This document shows positions 14,601 through 19,352 of a DNA stretch of 19,352 nt, in pieces. The position numbers and the translations under genes were made by a program. The notes beneath the pieces were generated by a model. That model saw only the letters and a program-made list of their open reading frames with translations, was not told the DNA's origin and did not search any database. This DNA is from Crocinitomicaceae bacterium (GTDB lineage Bacteria; Bacteroidota; Bacteroidia; Flavobacteriales_G; Salibacteraceae), in contig JAAZVO010000016.1 in assembly GCA_018623405.1 (NCBI GenBank), positions 1-19,352 on the forward strand, given 5' to 3'. Each line of letters starts with the position of its first letter. Positions within the stretch are counted from its first letter, which is position 1.

Positions 14601-17600
14601 GTTTGTAACATGGAATAATGCCCAATTAGATACCTTGGAAATTATGGGAACTAACCAATGTGGAAGTAAAAAGGTGGCCACCATTCCTATTACAGTAGAT
14701 CAAACTCCTGTGCTAAATACTATTTTAGGTGATTCTCTGATTTGTAAAAATGCATCCATCAATTACACCACAACAGCAGATTCAGGATGGAGTTATAGTT
14801 GGCAATCTTCAAGTGGAATTATTTCTACTTCAAATAATAATGCTACTGTAAATTGGATTGATACAGGAGTTTTCATACTTCAAGTAAATGCAAGTAATTT
14901 TTGCGGAACTTCGGCAACAATTAGCAAAACCATTGAAGTTCTTGGTCAACCTAGTGCTCCTGCCCAACTTATTGGAGATTTAAACCCTTGTAAGGGAGTT
15001 GAAAGTTATAGCCTTAATGGAAAGCCCAATCAAACTTACCAATGGATTTTAGGATCGGGTGGTCAAATAACAGCTAACAATCAAACAGCATCAATTAACT
15101 GGACTCAGCAAGGAATCCAAAACCTTGTGATAATACCCCAAAGTATATGTGGTTCAGGTAATCCGTCAACTTTTAATATTTCGGTAAATAATGTTCCGGA
15201 TTTACCAACCTATACAAGCAATACAATTTTATGTAAAGGGGTTGCAAATTTTTCTGCAACAGCTAATAATGCAGACTCGATCCACTGGTCTTCAAACAAA
15301 AACTTTGGACTGGATACTACAGGGTTTTCATATGCTTATTCAATTCCAGATACAGGTTTTTACAACCTTATGCTTGTTCCCAAAAATGTTTGTGGTTTGG
15401 GCGATACACTAGTTACATCCATAAATGTGATTGATGTAAAAACTCCCGAATCTATCATTGGAGATTCTAGTTCATGCCTGAATTTATCTGCATATTCAGC
15501 AAATTTTGATACTGCCCAAACTTACTTGTGGAGTTTGCCCGGAGGCGGAATATTAAATCCAAACCAAAATGGGGCTCAAGTGCAATGGCTGGCACAAGGT
15601 GTATTTAACATTGGTTTGCGCCTTCAAAACAAATGCGGTGTAGGACCATTGTTTTCTAAAACAGTACAAGTTTTTGATGTTCCTCCTACTCCACAGCTAA
15701 CCTTGGGCGATACTTTACCTTGTGTTGGTGTTGAAGTTTTTGAAACCTTTTCATCGCCAAACACCTCTTATTATTGGAGTTTTGATACGCTTACTTTTTT
15801 AGATACCACTAACAGTATTGCATTTAATATTCAGCCACAGGATACATTTAACCTTCAGGTGTATTCACAAAATACCTGCGGGTTTAGTGATACTACTATC
15901 CTAAATGTAAAAGCAATTGATAAACCTGATTTAAACAGTAGTATTAACGGAGTCTCCATTTTATGTTTTGGAAATGCAGCACCTTTTAGTGTTAATCACA
16001 ACGGAGATTTGTTGAATTGGAGCATTAACGGTGGAGGGTTTCTAATTCCTAATAATGATAGTGTAGTGGTTTCTCCAACAGCAAAAGGAATTTACGAATT
16101 ATCCGTAGCTACTTGGAATAAATGTGGCACAGGAGAAAGAGATACACTCAACATTCAAATAAAAGATGTGCCATCACAGCCAAGTTCGTTTTCTGGAGCA
16201 TTAAAAACTTGCCAGGCAAATGTTGATTCATTTTTTACGGTTGCGCCTGAAGCAGACTCGCTTTTTTGGAATTTATTAGGTGGCGGAATTATTACCGGAA
16301 ACTTAAACGGAGCTGAAGTAAATTGGAGTAATTCAGGAACATTTTTATTAGAAGCAACACCAATTAATACTTGTGGAATTGGAAATAAAAGAAGTGCTTT
16401 AATTGAAGTGTTAGAAAGACCTGATGCGCCTAAATTGATTAATGGAGATACTATTGTTTGTGCGGGAAATAATGCTTACACAGCTTCATCGAACATAAAG
16501 GCAAGCTATTTATGGAAAACTAATGCAGGCGGTTCTATTTCTACTATTGGGAATTCGGCTCAAATTAATTGGGACAGTGTAGGCTTTTACAACTTAAAAA
16601 TTATTTCAACCAATTTTTGTGGCATTGGCGACTCTACTCAATACAACATAGTTGTACAAGACCTTCCAAATACGCCTTCAAGCATTTTTGGTGCAGATTC
16701 GGTTTGTATTGGAAATGATTTTCAATTAGCAGTTGACACTCAAATAGCAAGCTATCAATGGTTGTTACCTAGCGGCGGAAGCATTTCTACCTTTAATGAT
16801 TCTGTTAGAATTGTTTGGACCACTCCGGGAAATCATGAGCTTATTTTAATTGCAGAAAACGCCTGTGGCCAAAGTCTAGGAATTTCAAAAACTATTCATG
16901 TTGATGGTTTTCCAAAACCACCATTGTTTTCTCTTGCAAATACCAAAGCATGTGTTGGTGAGGAGTTTAAAGCCTTTGCCACACCAAGCATTGGCAGTAA
17001 CCTAGAGTGGTTTGTAGAAGATGGAACCTTTAACTTTATGGAAGATTCAGTGTTAGCAATTTGGAGCATTGCAGGAGAAAAAATTATCAGCGCATTTGAA
17101 GAAAATAAATGTGGAAAAAGCGCACCTGTTTCTTACAGTATATCGGTAAATGAACCTCCTTTCATTTCAGGAAATATAATAGGAGATGACACTGTTTGTA
17201 CAAACACTACCAATACTTATGAAATTCCTTTAAATACACTTACCACATACAATTGGAGTATTTCAAACAAGGCCGATTTTAGCATTTTAAATAATGTTGC
17301 AGCCATTACTTGGGGTTCAGTTTTCACGGATACTATTTTTATTTCTGCAACAAATTATTGTGGAACCTCCAACAATGTTCCCTATTCAGTTTATATACAA
17401 AGCAACCCCATAAGCCCTACCATTTCAATTGCAGGAGATACACTTCTTGCCGTTACTCAAGAAAAAAACTTGCAATGGTATTTTGAAGGAAACCCAATAA
17501 GTGGAGCAACGGGAAAAGCCTTTGTACCGCAGCAACAGGGGTATCACTCAGTTGGCGTTTCTAACACTTGCGAAACAGTAATATTATCTGAAAAAGTACT

Positions 17601-17859
17601 ATTTGGTTTTGATACTGAAACTGCCGGAATTAGGGTTTACCCCAATCCCGCAAACAACTTAGTTGCAGTTGATATTCCAATAAACCTTAATTGGGAAGAG
17701 TTGCAAATTCTAAATAATTTAGGTCAGCCGGTACACATAATTCAATATAGTGGCTTTAGCCTAAATACTTTTGATATTTCTTTTATTCCTGCGGGTATAT
17801 ATACAATAAACATTAAAACAGAGCTAGGATATAAAACCATTAAGCTAATAAAGGGTTAA
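11674..17859 (+). CDS. giant T9SS-exported protein with beta-propeller-like region and 18 PKD/Ig-like repeats
   Basis: 2061 residues. An N-terminal signal peptide (MKKLLSILFFVLPILVKSQ, cleavage near 18-19) is followed at about 25-445 by repeats of the SBBP/beta-propeller kind, recognised by recurring (V/I)SKIDTSGNLKWVKTGG-like blocks and GD/GG turns. Residues 451-1920 carry 18 consecutive PKD/Ig-like units of about 82 residues. About 1921-1980 form a diverged last module (LQWYFEGNPISGATG). About 1985-2061 are a T9SS type A sorting domain (IRVYPNPANN, then ELQILNNLGQPV, GIYTINIKTE, KTIKLIKG). The protein should cross the inner membrane by Sec and be exported and anchored by T9SS. Such proteins usually act at the surface in adhesion or gliding, but no specific ligand or enzyme domain is visible. 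It starts 26 bp after the photolyase, so read-through from the operon is possible. Its stop overlaps the convergent regulator gene by 4 bp. Intact. Confidence 0.92.
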   Translation: MKKLLSILFFVLPILVKSQDTYEWVKLIKSQLGNVECTDVVSDENGNTYVCGLFEATATFDTISKNSLGGFDLFLAKLNKDGDFVWVKTGGGNFDDRWGDIEYRDGHIYSTGYFSFQANFFDTTIVSNGGTDIFVSKIDTSGNLKWVKTGGSDVSSFPFASDFSNSISINDFNEIYIGAFVYRNAIFEGDTLVPYSGTFIFQRAVVIRYDTAGNYIDGFLPPGGSSRQLVKVDTSNRIILPFSQFTSLPVLSYYLTTTWNRNFIFQNTSISVGFTNNYELGITPNNDQILGLEFQGSSFGINNTTYASSGGTDFLVVSLNENGQVNWIKQMGGGGNDKLQDIKSDSTGIYISGFFNTSATIDTTIVTGFGQSFYVAKLDFQGNLVWVNTGGNGVGVNGNAITVLGEKESIIVGDFLSQMTIGGQLYNGVGFRDGYVAKLGCRPSKPLKIFGDTSVCFDTSKYYVEFEQGVSHTWKLDSGGTLLNTTGDTILIVWNKAGQFNLSVTPSNSCGVGSEQNLEINVKANPEIPIISGDSSICLGSHQFLISNPEPALYNWQNAGSAIKINLGINALYTWSTPQKDTLVVAATNACGTAFSQPFYVDVASTPTQAPIIQGSSTVCAGTSVFTLQNKTVGESYVWNSSGATVSANNDSAFINFPSSGNYSISAYAQNQCGNGPSGLLTVVVNDVPNQPFGFSGDLTPCVGVENYAINPQLNTAYSWSIDSGGAIIPLGNSASVLWNKKGNFNISITPSNQCGVGQSLVQNVSVNAIPKTPDNVIGEDSVCLGSQQYLANLTEGSAIWNLSGGGALNTINNVATVNWVSPGNYILSVAATNSCGTSASKSKVVVVDTLSNALAVINGNSPACAGPTNYNIIFQNGQTYNWELDSGGVLSDSSNTATVIWQKQGFFNLKVSTGNGCKTSKVIEVIGVPDTITSFTGNSLVCSGTNSYSFNPQPSISYSWQTTNGGNIISLGSSAFVTWNNAQLDTLEIMGTNQCGSKKVATIPITVDQTPVLNTILGDSLICKNASINYTTTADSGWSYSWQSSSGIISTSNNNATVNWIDTGVFILQVNASNFCGTSATISKTIEVLGQPSAPAQLIGDLNPCKGVESYSLNGKPNQTYQWILGSGGQITANNQTASINWTQQGIQNLVIIPQSICGSGNPSTFNISVNNVPDLPTYTSNTILCKGVANFSATANNADSIHWSSNKNFGLDTTGFSYAYSIPDTGFYNLMLVPKNVCGLGDTLVTSINVIDVKTPESIIGDSSSCLNLSAYSANFDTAQTYLWSLPGGGILNPNQNGAQVQWLAQGVFNIGLRLQNKCGVGPLFSKTVQVFDVPPTPQLTLGDTLPCVGVEVFETFSSPNTSYYWSFDTLTFLDTTNSIAFNIQPQDTFNLQVYSQNTCGFSDTTILNVKAIDKPDLNSSINGVSILCFGNAAPFSVNHNGDLLNWSINGGGFLIPNNDSVVVSPTAKGIYELSVATWNKCGTGERDTLNIQIKDVPSQPSSFSGALKTCQANVDSFFTVAPEADSLFWNLLGGGIITGNLNGAEVNWSNSGTFLLEATPINTCGIGNKRSALIEVLERPDAPKLINGDTIVCAGNNAYTASSNIKASYLWKTNAGGSISTIGNSAQINWDSVGFYNLKIISTNFCGIGDSTQYNIVVQDLPNTPSSIFGADSVCIGNDFQLAVDTQIASYQWLLPSGGSISTFNDSVRIVWTTPGNHELILIAENACGQSLGISKTIHVDGFPKPPLFSLANTKACVGEEFKAFATPSIGSNLEWFVEDGTFNFMEDSVLAIWSIAGEKIISAFEENKCGKSAPVSYSISVNEPPFISGNIIGDDTVCTNTTNTYEIPLNTLTTYNWSISNKADFSILNNVAAITWGSVFTDTIFISATNYCGTSNNVPYSVYIQSNPISPTISIAGDTLLAVTQEKNLQWYFEGNPISGATGKAFVPQQQGYHSVGVSNTCETVILSEKVLFGFDTETAGIRVYPNPANNLVAVDIPINLNWEELQILNNLGQPVHIIQYSGFSLNTFDISFIPAGIYTINIKTELGYKTIKLIKG
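13024..17433 (+). repeat. array of 18 diverged about 245-bp (82-residue) protein-domain repeats
   Basis: Each unit begins with a GD(S/T)xxC-type motif, continues with a Y-x-W strand and often a GGG turn, then a V-x-W block, a G-x-(F/Y)-x-L strand and an N-x-CG motif, and ends with an I/V-x-V strand and a Pro-rich linker. All 18 units keep two Cys, about 50 residues apart (repeat 6 has GCK instead of CG), suggesting one disulfide per domain. Units are well diverged at DNA level, so this is an old expansion, not recent tandem duplication. Confidence 0.85.
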
Positions 17860-18242
17860 TTGGCTTTAAACTCTTGATTTATGCGCTCTAAAATGGCCTG
17901 TTTATTTATAGGTTTCGGAAAATACTCATCAAACCCTTCTTTTAAAAATCGCTCTCTGTCTTCGGGCATAGCGTAAGAGGTAACAGCATATATTTTCATT
18001 GCAGGTTTTTGCAGTTCAGTCCTAATCTTTTTCATCACATCTATACCATCCAAGGTTTCATCACCTAGGTTGATATCCATCAAGATAACATCAAAATCTG
18101 AATTTGCAACAAGGTCGAGCGCTTCATATCCGTTTGTGGCCTTTGAGATATTAAAATGCTTGCTAAAAAGCTTTTCAGCAATAAGCATATTTATGGGGTC
18201 ATCTTCTACAATAAGTACTTTTTGACTCATATTTTCAGTCAT
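17856..18242 (-). CDS. single-domain response regulator (CheY-like receiver)
   Basis: 128 residues forming one receiver domain and nothing else. The acidic pocket is E13-D14-D15, the phosphorylation site D56 (ILMDINLG), the switch Thr T88 (AVTSY) and the conserved Lys K110 (FPKPI). The preferred start is ATG at 18242, which shares ATGACTGA with the stop of the preceding PAS gene. A longer TTG start at 18251 and a shorter ATG at 18230 (MSQKVLIV) are alternatives. No output domain, so it probably relays phosphate or acts by protein contact. The expected partner kinase is not visible: the upstream PAS gene has no kinase domain. Convergent with the giant T9SS gene, stops overlapping by 4 bp. Confidence 0.93.
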   Translation of the reverse strand: MTENMSQKVLIVEDDPINMLIAEKLFSKHFNISKATNGYEALDLVANSDFDVILMDINLGDETLDGIDVMKKIRTELQKPAMKIYAVTSYAMPEDRERFLKEGFDEYFPKPINKQAILERINQEFKAN

Positions 18243-19156
18243 TAGATTCAACTACAGGAGCTCTTTCCACTTTTTTCTGATCGGTAATATCTCTTATGGC
18301 GCCATCAAAATACACCTCTTTTGTGTAATCATCATAAACCAAATGACCACTCATTAAACCCCAAAAATAGGTTCCATCTTTTCTATTGAAAAGTTTTTCT
18401 ACGTTAGAGTAACTTTTATCTTTTAACAACAAATCTCCAAGCATATCGCGATCAGCTTCATTTGCATAAAGCCCTTTACCACATATTATAATTGACTCTT
18501 CTTTAGAGTTATATCCAAACATGTTTACTAGGGCATTATTTACATAAACAATTCCTTTATTTGGCGTACTTCGGTAAATTCCTTCTTGGATATTTCTATT
18601 TATTGATGCTAATAGTTGTTCACTTTATTTGATTTGAGGTTCAGATTTGCTGCGATTAGTAATTCCACTAACAAAAACTGTTACTCCTTTAATATTTCCT
18701 TTTCATGGTAAAAAGGGCTACAGAAAATTTCGTAAAATACCCTTGGTAGATTTGAGTCTCCATAATGCTCAATGAGGGTAAATTCTTCGCCGGCTGTTGC
18801 TCTATCAAAATTGGCTTTTGCTTTGTTTTTATCCTTTTCACTACCAATATATGATAGCTTTGATTTACCACGCTGAATGTCGGCTCCCCAAACAGCCTTC
18901 ATGGTTTTTTGGTGATTTTTATTGAAAACTTGGTAATTGTATTCGTTATCTAACGAAAATACAATAAGGTCTATAGGGCTTTTAAGAATTTGGTTGAAGT
19001 GCTTTTTCTTTAACTAAAGCAGAAAGTAGATTGTATATGTTTTTTAAACCTTCGGGGTCTTCTTTTTGAAGCCCTTTTAATTGATAATACAGCTCATTGG
19101 CCTTGCTTTTTTCTATTATTCTCCTGACGGTGATTCCTCAATAATTTAAGAATCAT
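18235..19156 (-). pseudogene. PAS-domain sensor gene broken by three frameshifts and one stop
   Basis: Reading the minus strand and correcting frames gives one continuous protein of about 306 residues from ATG at 19156. It has a helical N-terminus (NELYYQLKGLQ, then NIYNLLSALVKEK), a first PAS domain (SPIDLIVFSLDNEYNYQVFN, later KAVWGADI, NFDRATAGEEF, and GNIKGVTVFVSGIT at its end) and a second PAS domain (SINRNIQEGIYRSTPNKGIV, MFGYNSKEE, FDGAIRDITDQKK). Breaks: an extra T in the run 19107-19112, an extra T in 19003-19007, a missing T in 18700-18703, and an in-frame TAA (complement of 18625-18627). Each indel is in a homopolymer. This may be gene decay or sequencing error at a contig end. No histidine-kinase domain follows the second PAS. 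The response regulator gene overlaps the stop directly, so a kinase segment may have been lost. Confidence 0.75.
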
Positions 19157-19179
19157 AAAAACAGTAAAAAATCTTTTGC

Positions 19180-19352
19180 CTACTGCTTTTGGAAGTCTAA
19201 TTTGTAAAAATGAAAATCGGGGTTTGGTAAATCAATGGTAAACCCATTTACTTTCCCGTTTTTAATATCAAACTTAACTAATCCTTCAGGTAGAAAAGGG
19301 TCTGAGAATTTGATTTTATATAAATCTTTATTCCAAGGTTCAAGTACAGAGG
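19180..19352 (-). CDS. C-terminus of a minus-strand protein, possibly a serine hydrolase tail
   Basis: The minus-strand frame is open from the right edge (first full codon ending the window at 19350) to the TAG at 19180-19182, giving the last 56 residues of a gene whose start lies beyond the window. The sequence includes VLEPWNKDLYKIKFSDPF, then EGLVKFDIKNGKVNGFTIDL and FHFYKLDFQKQ. The pattern of a beta-strand tail with GKV-x-GF-x-ID and a final F-x-x-LDF resembles the DUF3471-type C-terminal extension of Bacteroidetes serine hydrolases (beta-lactamase fold). That assignment is from memory and tentative. It is followed 24 bp later by the broken PAS gene on the same strand. Confidence 0.6.
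   Translation of the reverse strand, partial: SVLEPWNKDLYKIKFSDPFLPEGLVKFDIKNGKVNGFTIDLPNPDFHFYKLDFQKQ

Noticed and set aside
13024..17433. Regular spacing suggestive of a CRISPR or tandem DNA repeat array
   Set aside because: The periodicity is at protein level (about 82 residues) inside one open frame. The DNA units are diverged and no short identical repeats with spacers exist.

Overview
The window looks like a chromosomal segment of an AT-rich member of the Bacteroidetes, probably a marine or freshwater Flavobacteriales/Cytophagales-type bacterium. The evidence is a giant exported protein ending in a type A sorting domain of the type IX secretion system (T9SS, found only in this phylum), a UvrC and a FolE of Bacteroidetes appearance, the neighbour order MerR regulator / sigma factor / crtI / crtB, no obvious Shine-Dalgarno sequences, and TAnnTTTG-like promoter words.

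Layout. Positions 1-1112 hold the 3' end of a large protein of uncertain family. A small four-helix-bundle gene follows (1161-1523), flanked by imperfect inverted repeats. uvrC runs on the minus strand (1559-3367). A 68-bp gap separates it from a divergent MerR-type regulator (3436-4323) that carries the W-x9-EH and E-x-H-x-x-G motifs of the B12-dependent photoreceptor repressors CarH/LitR. A 226-bp non-coding region rich in palindromes comes next. It precedes a nine-gene run on the plus strand (4550-11647): ECF sigma factor, crtI, crtB, idi, a 6-pyruvoyl-tetrahydropterin synthase, folE, an atypical SDR, a flavin-reductase-like protein and a class I photolyase. Successive genes overlap or lie at most 7 bp apart, so they almost certainly form one transcription unit. 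After it comes a 2061-residue T9SS-exported protein (11674-17859) with an N-terminal beta-propeller-like region and 18 PKD/Ig-like repeats. Its stop codon overlaps the stop of a convergent single-domain response regulator (17856-18242). A PAS sensor gene (18235-19156), broken by three homopolymer frameshifts and one stop codon, precedes that regulator on the minus strand. The window ends in the C-terminus of a minus-strand protein (from 19180) resembling the tail of serine hydrolases.

How the genes may work together. The central locus reads as a light and photo-oxidative-stress island. A cobalamin-type light sensor and a sigma factor would control carotenoid synthesis (isoprenoid supply by Idi, phytoene by CrtB, desaturation by CrtI), UV repair by photolyase (with uvrC divergent next door) and a reduced-pterin branch (FolE plus PTPS, plus an SDR in the place where sepiapterin reductase would be expected). 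The PTPS has the C-x5-HGH spacing of tetrahydrobiopterin-forming enzymes, not the C-x3-HGH of QueD, while the SDR lacks the catalytic Tyr. The identity and purpose of the pterin (photolyase antenna, redox cofactor or photoprotectant) is the most interesting open question here.

Limits. All calls come from reading the sequence and remembered family motifs. No database search, structure prediction or read-level check was possible. The last kilobase may contain sequencing errors.
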